Shown: positions 11,375 to 17,732 of the stretch, in pieces
Layout: each line of letters opens with the position of its first letter
Position numbering within the stretch: the stretch's first letter is position 1
DNA from: Clostridiales bacterium
GTDB taxonomy: Bacteria > Bacillota > Clostridia > Lachnospirales > Lachnospiraceae
Assembly (NCBI GenBank): GCA_018369015.1
Contig: JAGZDD010000072.1
Coordinates: forward strand, 1 to 17,732
Length of the DNA: 17,732 bases
Direction of reading: 5' to 3'
Position numbers and translations under genes: made by a program
Notes under the pieces: model-generated
What the model saw: only the letters and a program-made list of their open reading frames with translations
The model's database searches: none
Told to the model about the DNA's origin: nothing

Positions 11375-12388
11375 ATGATTATTATTTTTAAGGAAAATGC
11401 ACCGGAACAGGAAATTTGTTTGCTTAGGGAGGAGATTAAGGCGATCGGCCTGGATATTCACGAGTCGAAAGGTAAAGAAACACTGCTCTGGGGGCTTGTG
11501 GGAGATACTTCTAAAATTAATATGGACTGGCTTTGTGCGCGCAAAGTCGTAGAATCTGTCAAACGGGTACAGGAGCCTTATAAAAAGGCAAACCGGAAAT
11601 TTCATCCTGAAGACACAGTCGTAGATGTTTCAGGAAAGAAAATCGGGGGCGGCCACTTTCAGGTGATTGCAGGCCCCTGCTCGATCGAAACAACACAGCA
11701 GATGAACAGTGTCGCAAAAAGTGTGGCTAAAAGCGGCGCCGGGCTTTTGCGGGGCGGCGCTTTTAAACCGAGGACTTCCCCTTATTCCTTCCAGGGCCTC
11801 CATGACGAGGGCCTGAAAATGCTCCTTGAAGCCAAGAAAGCCTGCGGCCTTCCGGTTGTTACAGAGCTGATGACGCCGGAGCATATCGATCTGTTTCAGG
11901 ATGTGGATTTAATACAGATTGGCGCTCGAAACATGCAGAATTTTGAGCTTTTAAAGGAAGTCGGAAAGCTTAAAACCCCGGTGCTTTTGAAGCGGGGGCT
12001 GGCCAATACGCTGGAAGAACTGTTAATGAGTGCAGAGTACATTATGGCCGGCGGAAATGAAAATGTTATATTATGTGAGCGGGGAATACGCACCTTTGAA
12101 CCGTCTATGAGAAATACGCTGGATCTTTCTGCCATTCCAATGCTTAAAAGTAAATCCCACCTTCCAGTTGTCGTTGATCCTTCTCATGCCTGCGGTATTC
12201 GGTGGATGGTAGAGCCTATGGCTTTGGCCGCTGTGGCCGCCGGCGCCGACGGCCTTATGATCGAGGTTCACAACGATCCGGAAAAGGCATTGTGCGACGG
12301 CCCGCAGTCGTTGACGCCGGAAATGTTTGATAAATTAATGAAGAAGATTTTGCGGTCAGCAGAATTTTTTCATACGATGATGGAGTGA
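11375..12388 (+). CDS. aroF: 3-deoxy-7-phosphoheptulonate (DAHP) synthase, type I-beta
   Basis: A 337-residue enzyme condensing phosphoenolpyruvate and erythrose 4-phosphate, the first step of the shikimate pathway. Residues 1-70 form the ferredoxin/ACT-like N-terminal domain seen in the Thermotoga-type enzyme, which can mediate feedback inhibition by Tyr or Phe. The barrel begins around QEPYKKANRKFHPEDTVVDV. Key motifs are IAGPCSIE with metal-binding Cys102, GGAFKPRTSPYSFQG, IGARNMQNFELLKEVG, PVLLKRGL, VVVDPSHACG (metal-binding His) and GLMIEVHNDPEKALCDGPQS. ATG 11375 is preceded by AAAGGAGG. No chorismate mutase domain is fused. Transcription likely comes from 10846-10874 through the attenuator. 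A GATGGAGT/ACTCCATC hairpin (12379-12401) overlaps the stop codon and the end of the convergent gene. Confidence 0.93.
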   Translation: MIIIFKENAPEQEICLLREEIKAIGLDIHESKGKETLLWGLVGDTSKINMDWLCARKVVESVKRVQEPYKKANRKFHPEDTVVDVSGKKIGGGHFQVIAGPCSIETTQQMNSVAKSVAKSGAGLLRGGAFKPRTSPYSFQGLHDEGLKMLLEAKKACGLPVVTELMTPEHIDLFQDVDLIQIGARNMQNFELLKEVGKLKTPVLLKRGLANTLEELLMSAEYIMAGGNENVILCERGIRTFEPSMRNTLDLSAIPMLKSKSHLPVVVDPSHACGIRWMVEPMALAAVAAGADGLMIEVHNDPEKALCDGPQSLTPEMFDKLMKKILRSAEFFHTMME

Positions 12389-12400
12389 CAGGAACTCCAT

Positions 12401-13012
12401 CTAATCCGGCAGCTGCTTTTCCCCATAAGTAAATATATACTTTTCATAACCATTAATAATTTCTGTTTCTTTATATTTATCCAGGCGTTTATGCTCCCGG
12501 CCGTAAGTCATATGCACATGCCCGTGGCAAAAATATTTTGGGTGATATTTGTCCATCAGGTAAGTAAATCCGGAAAAGCCGCGGTGAGGCAGATCCTGGC
12601 CGTCGTTAATTTCATATGCCGGGGAATGGGTCAGAAGAATATCAAATCCCCGGTTGCGCATGAGTGAAAAACGAAGCTTGCGGATTCTTGTATTCATTTG
12701 ACGCTGGCTATACTGAAAAGGCCCATTTTTGTACCGCATGGAGCCGCCAAGGCCAAGGATGCGCACGCCGTTAAAATTATAGATCTTATCCTCAATACAT
12801 GTACAGCCTATGGGCGGATCATCGACATAGCGCGCGTCATGGTTGCCGTGGACGTATAATATGGGCGCCTTTGTAAAACAGGATAAAAATTGCAGATAGT
12901 GGGGATTAAGGTCACCGCAGGACAAAATTAAATCAATACCCTCCAATTTGCTTTTTTCAAAAAAATCCCAAAGGGAACGGGATTCCGTATCAGCAAGTAC
13001 CATTATTTTCAT
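12401..13012 (-). CDS. Metallophosphoesterase (calcineurin-like fold)
   Basis: A 203-residue protein with the metallophosphoesterase motifs in order: LADTES (Asp8), CGDLN (Asp34), VHGNHDARY (Asn57, His58, Asp59), LLTHSPAYE (His129) and CHGHVHMTYG (His163, His165, His167). The fold binds two metal ions and hydrolyses phosphomono- or diesters; substrates range from nucleotides to cyclic dinucleotides and cannot be inferred. The first motif normally reads DxH, but here it is Asp8-Thr-Glu10. The start at 13012 is chosen because the first beta-strand (MKIMVLADT) begins there and AAGGA lies about 9 bases upstream. The longer open frame runs back into the neighbouring gene. It lies 97 bases after the ParB/BMP gene on the same strand, with a hairpin between, so cotranscription is plausible. 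It is convergent with aroF, 12 bases apart. Confidence 0.88.
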   Translation of the reverse strand: MKIMVLADTESRSLWDFFEKSKLEGIDLILSCGDLNPHYLQFLSCFTKAPILYVHGNHDARYVDDPPIGCTCIEDKIYNFNGVRILGLGGSMRYKNGPFQYSQRQMNTRIRKLRFSLMRNRGFDILLTHSPAYEINDGQDLPHRGFSGFTYLMDKYHPKYFCHGHVHMTYGREHKRLDKYKETEIINGYEKYIFTYGEKQLPD

Positions 13013-13041
13013 AGTTTTTGTTTCCTTATCTTTAATGTGCA

Positions 13042-13075
13042 GGCCTGCTGTGCCGCCATTGGCACAAGGCAGGCC
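13042..13075. repeat. Intergenic hairpin between the ParB/BMP and phosphoesterase genes
   Basis: GGCCTGCTGTGCC (13042-13054) pairs with GGCACA (13061-13066) plus GCAGGCC (13069-13075): 13 pairs with a two-base AG bulge and loop GCCATT. On the minus strand no T-run follows, so it may be a processing or stabilising structure rather than a terminator. Confidence 0.6.
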
Positions 13076-13109
13076 CGCCGCGTATTTTTTGTGTATATGC
13101 TGTGCCGGA

Positions 13110-15029
13110 TTACTTGGTTTCCGGGGCAATTCCATAATGGACAGCAACCTTGCGGGCATCATCCACAAGCTCATCAAGGGCCGGGATCCTGCCGATAATA
13201 TTATCAGCAAGCCAATCCATAACAATCACATCTTCCGGCGGCATAATTTCTTTGTCATTACACATAAGCTCATTTTTCTGATTATATAAAGGCCCGGTAA
13301 ACGGTACATAATCATTAGCGCAGATTGACGCCTTAAGAATACGCATAAGCTGAAGCGTACCGGAAGGAATCTTATCCGAATAAATAAGATCAATGGCGCC
13401 GGCGGACATTCCCCACCAGTAATTTAATGCCTGGAGATCATCGGTTTCATCATCGAGCTTCCATGCTCCGCTCAAAATACTGCGGATGATTCTTTCGTAA
13501 AATACACCCCAATGCCAGATTGGCATTGCCAGATTTGTTTTGATACCGTCTTTTTCTGCGTACAGCCCAAACTCTCTCGAACGGCTGCTTGGATTAATCA
13601 TTTCTTTGTCAGAAATAATAACGATTTCTTCCTGTTTGAATTTTTCATATGGATCGCTGTCCTTTAAGGTCGACCATTCCAGATAGACCTTAGCGTCCGG
13701 GTTGACCATTTTGGCGCCAAGGGCAAATGCGTTGATGTTTGCCGTCATGCCATAGATCGGATAATCTGCAATATACCCGATTTTATTATTTCTTGTAAGT
13801 GCCCCGGCCATGACTCCGGACAGGAATTTCGCCTCATACATACGGCCATAGTATGTACGGATATAGCGGTGAGGGATGTTTAAGGAGCAGTTAAGCACTC
13901 TTATTTGCGGATGGGCAATGGCGGATTTCAGGCTGTCATTGACAAACTCAGGGGTTGTCGTAAAAATGACATTATAGCCGTCTGCAATGGCCTGTTCAAT
14001 AGCCTCGTAGGCGCCATCGCCCGGCTCTACATTGTCGATACAGCAGGTTTCAATCTGATCCCCAAATACCTGTTCAAGATGGGCACGCCCAAGTTCATGG
14101 CCGTAAGTCCATGCGGATGTTTCCGCGGTTTTGTTGTGGATAAATGCGACTCTTAAATGCTCAGGGCCAGAGGACAAAAGCTTGCTTAGGAGGCCCTTTT
14201 TCGGAGCTTCCTCATTAGGAGTCATTAACAGGGCGACAGAGTCATCCTTGTCGACAAGGAGAAATTCGTCCCATATTTTTGTGATATTGCCGCGGATCGT
14301 TGCCGGAGTATCTTCAAGCAGTGACGAAAAATCGAACAGCTCTATATAAATCAGCATGGCGTCTGCCGGGGTGCAGGAGAGCTTATTCCCCCCAAGAGCG
14401 GCGTACTCCTTGTTGAAGGCCAGCCAGGAGGATCTGAAAAGCGCCTGCTCATCCTTTGTCCAGGGAATCGTCATGGAATCATTCAGGATTTTCATAAGAC
14501 GGCGGTAACTGCCCTCTTTGGAAAACCAGATATAATTGATTTTGGAAATGTCATAAAATTCCAGATATTCATAGTAAAGATTAATTTCCGGGTCATCGCT
14601 GCGTTTGGGAACAAGCCGTGTAACTGTGCCGTATACGCTGACCGCCCCGATATATTTAGAAACGCTGACGCGCTTGTTTCCTTCAACAATATAGTATTTG
14701 CCCATAAACTCATAGGCAATTACAGGGTCGCGCTGCCCTTCTTCCAGCAAGGCATCGACAAGAAGCGACCATTTTGTGGCAAATTCCGATTTTTCTTCCA
14801 GCAATGGCATAAAGTTGGAGGCAAAGGCGGTAGTACGGCCCTCTGTACTTGTTCCGACGATCAGATCCAGCGGAATATCAATGGTTCCCAGATTTGTACG
14901 GCTTTCAATATCCGTCTGGGCCAGAAGATCGTCCAGGACAGGAAGGTAAGGGTAATTGCCGGAAGAAGCCTGTTCGCGGTACTTTTTCTGCCCGAGCCGC
15001 AGGGCTTTGTCATAATCTTCCATAGACAT
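13110..15029 (-). CDS. ParB-like domain fused to BMP/PnrA-like ligand-binding domain
   Basis: A 639-residue protein of unusual architecture. Residues about 48-140 look like a ParB/sulfiredoxin-like domain: IPLDLIVGTS, EEGQRDPVIAYEF, and YYIVEGNKRVSV near 112-123, the conserved core of that fold. Residues about 150-285 are of unknown type. Residues about 292-590 resemble the basic membrane protein (BMP/PnrA) substrate-binding family: VAFIHN, TSAWTYGHELGRAHLEQ (a variant of the family's Trp-x-x-x-His-x-x-Gly motif), RTYYGRMYEAKFLSGVMAGAL, IGYIADYPIYG and a late HWGVFYERIIRSIL. BMP proteins bind nucleosides outside the cell, but no signal peptide or membrane segment is visible here, so this copy is probably cytoplasmic and may sense a ligand. 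AAAGGAGG lies 11 bases before ATG 15029. The start could also be two codons later. Confidence 0.8.
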   Translation of the reverse strand: MSMEDYDKALRLGQKKYREQASSGNYPYLPVLDDLLAQTDIESRTNLGTIDIPLDLIVGTSTEGRTTAFASNFMPLLEEKSEFATKWSLLVDALLEEGQRDPVIAYEFMGKYYIVEGNKRVSVSKYIGAVSVYGTVTRLVPKRSDDPEINLYYEYLEFYDISKINYIWFSKEGSYRRLMKILNDSMTIPWTKDEQALFRSSWLAFNKEYAALGGNKLSCTPADAMLIYIELFDFSSLLEDTPATIRGNITKIWDEFLLVDKDDSVALLMTPNEEAPKKGLLSKLLSSGPEHLRVAFIHNKTAETSAWTYGHELGRAHLEQVFGDQIETCCIDNVEPGDGAYEAIEQAIADGYNVIFTTTPEFVNDSLKSAIAHPQIRVLNCSLNIPHRYIRTYYGRMYEAKFLSGVMAGALTRNNKIGYIADYPIYGMTANINAFALGAKMVNPDAKVYLEWSTLKDSDPYEKFKQEEIVIISDKEMINPSSRSREFGLYAEKDGIKTNLAMPIWHWGVFYERIIRSILSGAWKLDDETDDLQALNYWWGMSAGAIDLIYSDKIPSGTLQLMRILKASICANDYVPFTGPLYNQKNELMCNDKEIMPPEDVIVMDWLADNIIGRIPALDELVDDARKVAVHYGIAPETK

Positions 15030-15091
15030 AATAATAGAAACCTCCTTTAAGGGTGTGCTGAATGTTATGTGAAACTCCGGTAAAGGGAGCT

Positions 15092-15107
15092 GTGCAGATG
15101 ACTGCAC
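15092..15107. promoter_or_regulatory. 16-bp palindrome in the ParB/BMP 5' region
   Basis: GTGCAG and CTGCAC flank ATGA. It lies just downstream of the candidate -10 box on the minus strand, so it could be an operator or a leader hairpin. Confidence 0.45.
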
Positions 15108-15113
15108 TCACTT

Positions 15114-15144
15114 ATTATATGCAGCCTTTGAAAGGATTTGTCAA
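15114..15144 (-). promoter_or_regulatory. Candidate promoter of the ParB/BMP gene
   Basis: On the minus strand TTGACA (15139-15144) precedes TATAAT (15114-15119) with a 19-base spacer, two longer than ideal. Both boxes are perfect consensus. The spacer contains the palindrome CCTTTGAAAGG, a possible operator, which may explain the unusual spacing. Confidence 0.6.
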
Positions 15145-15345
15145 GATATTTTTTATTTCATTTTCTGGCAGTTACCACATATGAAATACTTGGCGTTTTT
15201 TGAGGACTAGTTTAGAAAGCATACAAAGTCCTGGTGCATAATATGAAGAAAAATAAATGCTAAATAGCGGGTCGGCTGCCAGCATAATTATGAGGTATTG
15301 GCTTCTTATATTTCTAAAACTATAAATATATAGAATATGATATAT

Positions 15346-15374
15346 TTTACAATATATTAAAAAAATCCTATAAT
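15346..15374 (+). promoter_or_regulatory. Promoter of the AEC carrier gene
   Basis: TTTACA (15346-15351) and TATAAT (15369-15374) are separated by exactly 17 bases in AT-rich DNA. The transcript would carry a leader of about 185 bases that passes through the repeat at 15440-15533. Confidence 0.65.
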
Positions 15375-15439
15375 AATAAAAAGGATACTGCGGATCAGGA
15401 TTATTAGCTTGCGGCGGGGCTGTAAAGCAGAACTCTTCC

Positions 15440-15533
15440 TTAAGCATAGGGCCCTTAGCCCGAATCGGGGATTTAGCCTTGTTGGCGGCGGCTGGCAGCG
15501 CAAATCCGAGATGGCACGGCTGAATAGATACAA
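15440..15533. repeat. Inverted copy of the MITE-like element's left half
   Basis: Read on the minus strand, 15513-15533 gives TTGTATCTATTCAGCCGTGCC, close to TTGTAACTATTCTGCCATG at 5054-5072. Further in, 15454-15477 on the minus strand matches 5099-5122 at 23 of 24 bases (GCTAAATCCCCGATTCGGG and onward). The second arm is not seen, so this copy is partial. Confidence 0.68.
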
Positions 15534-15565
15534 AAATTTATATTTGAAAGGGGATTATAGACGTT

Positions 15566-16462
15566 ATGGGGGTTTTAGTGACACAGCTTTTTGTTATGTT
15601 TTTTCTGATGTTTATTGGCTTCGGGCTATTTCGCGCCAAAAAACTGACGGCTCAGGGAAGCAAGGAATTGGGAAATGTGCTTGTTTATGTGATCATGCCT
15701 TGCGTTGTATTTAATGCATATATGACGGAATTTTCAGTAAAAAGGCTTTGGGGCCTGCTGGCAGCCTTTGGACTTTCAATTGCTGCCCTGGGTATTTCCA
15801 TGGCTATATCGGCGCTTATATTTCACAGACACCCCATAGAGAATTTTGGAACAGCCTTTTCAAATGCCGGATTTATGGGGCTGCCGCTGATACAGGCCGT
15901 TTTGGGCAGCGAGGCTGTTTTTTATGCTTCCGCTTTTGTAGCTCTTCTTAATTTTCTTCAGTGGACTTATGGTGTTTTCATTATCACTGGTGAACGCCGT
16001 CAAATCAGCGCTAAAAAAATCTTGCTGAATCCTATCATTATCAGCTTGTTTTTAGGAATTATAGTATTTTTAATGCGGATAGAAATTCCGGAAGTTTTGT
16101 CAAAAACAGTATCATTGATTTCAGGAATGAACGCCCCTGTAGCAATGCTCAGTATTGGAACTTATCTGGCACAGATTTCATTAAAAAATATAGTGGCAGA
16201 TAAAACAGTGTGGCTAAGCTGTTTGTTCCGCCTTTTTATTATTCCCGGTATTTGCGCGGCCATCCTCTGGATTTTGCCGGGGGGATACGCAGAAATTAAA
16301 TTGGCAGTACTTATTACCTCGGCCGCTCCTGTCGGTTCTAATGTAGCCATCTTTGCTCAGCTTTATCATAAAAACTATACCCAGGCAGTAAAAAGCGTCT
16401 GCTTAAGTTCTGTTCTTTCATTGATATCAATACCGCTTATTATAAGTATGGTTAAATTCTAG
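15566..16462 (+). CDS. AEC-family (auxin efflux carrier-like) transporter
   Basis: A 298-residue membrane protein with about ten hydrophobic segments, typical in length and topology for the bacterial AEC family (Mem_trans). Family traits visible are the N-terminal QLFVMFFLMFIGFGLFRAKKLT with a following GLV-like VLVYVIMPCVVFNAYM, the central GLPLIQAVLGSEAVFYA, and the C-terminal APVGSNVAIFAQLYHKN. Members carry small organic acids such as malate or malonate, among others; the substrate here is unknown. ATG 15566 has only a modest AAAGGGG about 12 bases upstream, but the first membrane segment begins directly after it. It is convergent with a LysR regulator, whose adjacency suggests, without proof, that the regulator might control it. 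Confidence 0.88.
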   Translation: MGVLVTQLFVMFFLMFIGFGLFRAKKLTAQGSKELGNVLVYVIMPCVVFNAYMTEFSVKRLWGLLAAFGLSIAALGISMAISALIFHRHPIENFGTAFSNAGFMGLPLIQAVLGSEAVFYASAFVALLNFLQWTYGVFIITGERRQISAKKILLNPIIISLFLGIIVFLMRIEIPEVLSKTVSLISGMNAPVAMLSIGTYLAQISLKNIVADKTVWLSCLFRLFIIPGICAAILWILPGGYAEIKLAVLITSAAPVGSNVAIFAQLYHKNYTQAVKSVCLSSVLSLISIPLIISMVKF

Positions 16463-16571
16463 CTATTCAGTCTCGATCGGCGCAGCCCATGCTGCGAATC
16501 GGCATATGGGCGCGCAAATCGGGGCTTCATGGAATGAATCGTTACGGCAAATGCAGCTTGGCGCCAGGCTT
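16463..16571. repeat. Palindromic-repeat relative between convergent genes
   Basis: Immediately after the carrier stop codon, AGCTATTCAGTCTCGATCGG resembles the arms at 5054 and 15513. Inside, ATCGGCGCAGCCCATGCTGC and CGCAAATCGGGGCTTC echo the GC-rich interior of that family. Similarity is weaker than for the other copies. Confidence 0.4.
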
Positions 16572-17525
16572 TCAGGAAGGAAAACGATTATGGAAGTAAT
16601 CTTTTAAAAAGTCGCGAAAGATCAGGGCGCTGGCAGAAAGATAGTGATTTTTGTTCCAGGATAAAAGAATATTGCGGTAGCATGGAATATCACAGATTGG
16701 CCGTGTAACAACGCCGCAGCTTTCCATATTTGGCCATGTTATTTTGGGGATCATGGCAATACCCATATTAAGGCCAAGAAGCTCCCGAAATGCCTGGGGA
16801 TTGTCACAAGAGAGAGAAATCTGGGGGTTAAAGCCGGCGATATTACAGTAATATTGTGTGATACAAAATAAGTTGGAATTTTTGTGAAGGCTGGCAAAGG
16901 GCTGCTCATAGAGCTCCCGAAGCTTTACTTCACTTTGCCTGGCCAGAGGGTGGCCGGCGGGCAGGGCAATAACAAGAGGCTCCGTTAATAAAATACAGGA
17001 GGTCTGTTTGTCTAAAACGCTGTCTTTTGGTGCTGGAAGCCCTGCGGCCGGGGCTAAGGGAGTGCCGTCATTTTCCGGCATTTGAGGTTCCTTGCCGGGA
17101 GCAGACCAGATTAAGAGGTCGATGTCAGGAATATTTTCCATATAAGCAGCAGATTGAATGATCTGAAACGATATTTGAGGGTAGAGGGCTCTGAATTTAC
17201 CGATAAAATCCGGGAGCAAAGATGAGGCGGCCTGGATACATAAGGTCACTTTTTGTCTGGGGTGTTCCAGGGCATCGCTGATTTCTGCTTTTGCATCAGA
17301 AAGGGCTCCAAGCACAGTATTTGTGTATTTGAGGAAAATACGTCCATAGTCATTAAGCTGAATATGTTTTCCGGTACGGTCAAAAAGAGGTGTTCCCACT
17401 TCGCGTTCCAGCCGCTGTATTGTCTGGCTTAATGCAGGCTGTGCAATGTGCAGTTCCCTGGCGGCGGCAGATATGTGTTCATAGCGGGCTGTGATCTGAA
17501 AATAATAAAGTTGGAGGAGTTCCAT
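16572..17525 (-). CDS. LysR-type transcriptional regulator
   Basis: A 317-residue regulator. The N-terminal winged helix-turn-helix spans residues 1-60, with the signature AARELHIAQPALSQTIQRLEREVGTPLFDR. The effector-binding domain follows from about 90: the first lobe at 92-140, the second from VIALPAGHPLA at 185 onward, and a return to the first lobe near LGLNMGIAMIPKITW. Residues 142-174 hold a Pro/Ala-rich stretch (PLAPAAGLPAPKDS) that is longer than usual and explains the extra length. AAAGGAAT lies 5 bases before ATG 17525. Its effector and targets are unknown; the convergent AEC carrier gene is the closest candidate. Confidence 0.9.
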   Translation of the reverse strand: MELLQLYYFQITARYEHISAAARELHIAQPALSQTIQRLEREVGTPLFDRTGKHIQLNDYGRIFLKYTNTVLGALSDAKAEISDALEHPRQKVTLCIQAASSLLPDFIGKFRALYPQISFQIIQSAAYMENIPDIDLLIWSAPGKEPQMPENDGTPLAPAAGLPAPKDSVLDKQTSCILLTEPLVIALPAGHPLARQSEVKLRELYEQPFASLHKNSNLFCITQYYCNIAGFNPQISLSCDNPQAFRELLGLNMGIAMIPKITWPNMESCGVVTRPICDIPCYRNILLSWNKNHYLSASALIFRDFLKDYFHNRFPS

Positions 17526-17558
17526 AGTTATTCCTTTCTCTATATAATAAACGCACGT

Positions 17559-17732
17559 GCCGCACTGCGCGCGGCACCATCACGTATGAAAGCCAGATGG
17601 TTCCGTGCCTGCGGCACTCCACCATCTGCCGCCGGTATGTCTACGTTCCACTCCGGTCGGCGCTAAACGCGTGTCACAGGCACGCAGCGCCGGACTTTCC
17701 GCTGCCTACGGCAGGTCTACGCTTCGCTCCGG
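17559..17732. repeat. GC-rich dispersed repeat, copy 2, cut by the window end
   Basis: 17559-17638 aligns without gaps to 3258-3337. The next block, 17640-17663, matches the minus strand of the 75-bp tandem units (9609-9632, 9684-9707) at 21 of 24 bases. A further relative, GGTCTACGCTTCGCTCCGG, ends the window. It sits in the region upstream of the LysR gene. The unit continues outside the window. Confidence 0.75.

Larger units (their letters stand above)
15145..15565. other. Divergent non-coding region before the AEC carrier
   Basis: No gene is supported. The first half is plain, AT-rich DNA. A promoter for the carrier lies at 15346-15374, and an inverted copy of the palindromic-repeat family lies at about 15440-15533. 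Confidence 0.65.

Noticed and set aside
15172..15447. 91-residue minus-strand open frame upstream of the AEC carrier
   Set aside because: Low-complexity, aromatic-rich product of AT-rich promoter DNA, without a convincing ribosome binding site.

Overview
The window looks like chromosomal DNA from a low-to-moderate-GC Clostridium-related Firmicute, most likely Lachnospiraceae. This is inferred from strong GGAGG-type ribosome binding sites, the mix of gene families (lipoprotein sugar-binding protein, Pdp, MntP, YitT, AEC carrier, type I-beta DAHP synthase), and intergenic spaces filled with GC-rich repeats. There are no rRNA, tRNA, CRISPR or transposase genes. No phage genes are visible.

Layout. 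1-2875: a TIM-barrel sugar isomerase/epimerase and a solute-binding lipoprotein, probably the end of a carbohydrate uptake operon, closed by a clear terminator. 2876-3649: a long non-coding stretch with two AAACGTTT-type operator-like palindromes and a dispersed GC-rich repeat. 3650-8179 (+): membrane-anchored L,D-transpeptidase, SGNH/GDSL hydrolase, pyrimidine-nucleoside phosphorylase and the manganese exporter MntP, separated by two MITE-like palindromic elements. 8224-8403 (-): a small BFD-type [2Fe-2S] protein, divergent from a type I asparaginase (8555-9550). 9551-9820: hairpins and a 75-bp tandem repeat, then a YitT-family membrane protein. 10715-12388: a DAHP synthase preceded by a promoter, a 41-residue Tyr/Phe-rich leader peptide and an intrinsic terminator. 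12401-15029 (-): a metallophosphoesterase and a ParB-like/BMP fusion protein. 15566-16462: an AEC-family carrier. 16572-17525 (-): a LysR-type regulator. The window ends in a second copy of the GC-rich repeat.

Most of the biology is housekeeping: cell-wall cross-linking, nucleoside salvage, Mn export, Asn catabolism and entry into aromatic amino acid synthesis. The most interesting parts are regulatory or unusual: (i) an apparent ribosome-mediated attenuator of the DAHP synthase, with a leader peptide carrying five Tyr and three Phe codons and a segment complementary to the terminator apex; (ii) a cytoplasmic-looking protein fusing a ParB-like domain to a BMP/PnrA-like ligand-binding domain; (iii) a nearly identical ~50-nt hairpin leader immediately upstream of two unrelated genes (GDSL hydrolase and YitT); (iv) at least two families of intergenic repeats, several of which begin just after stop codons.
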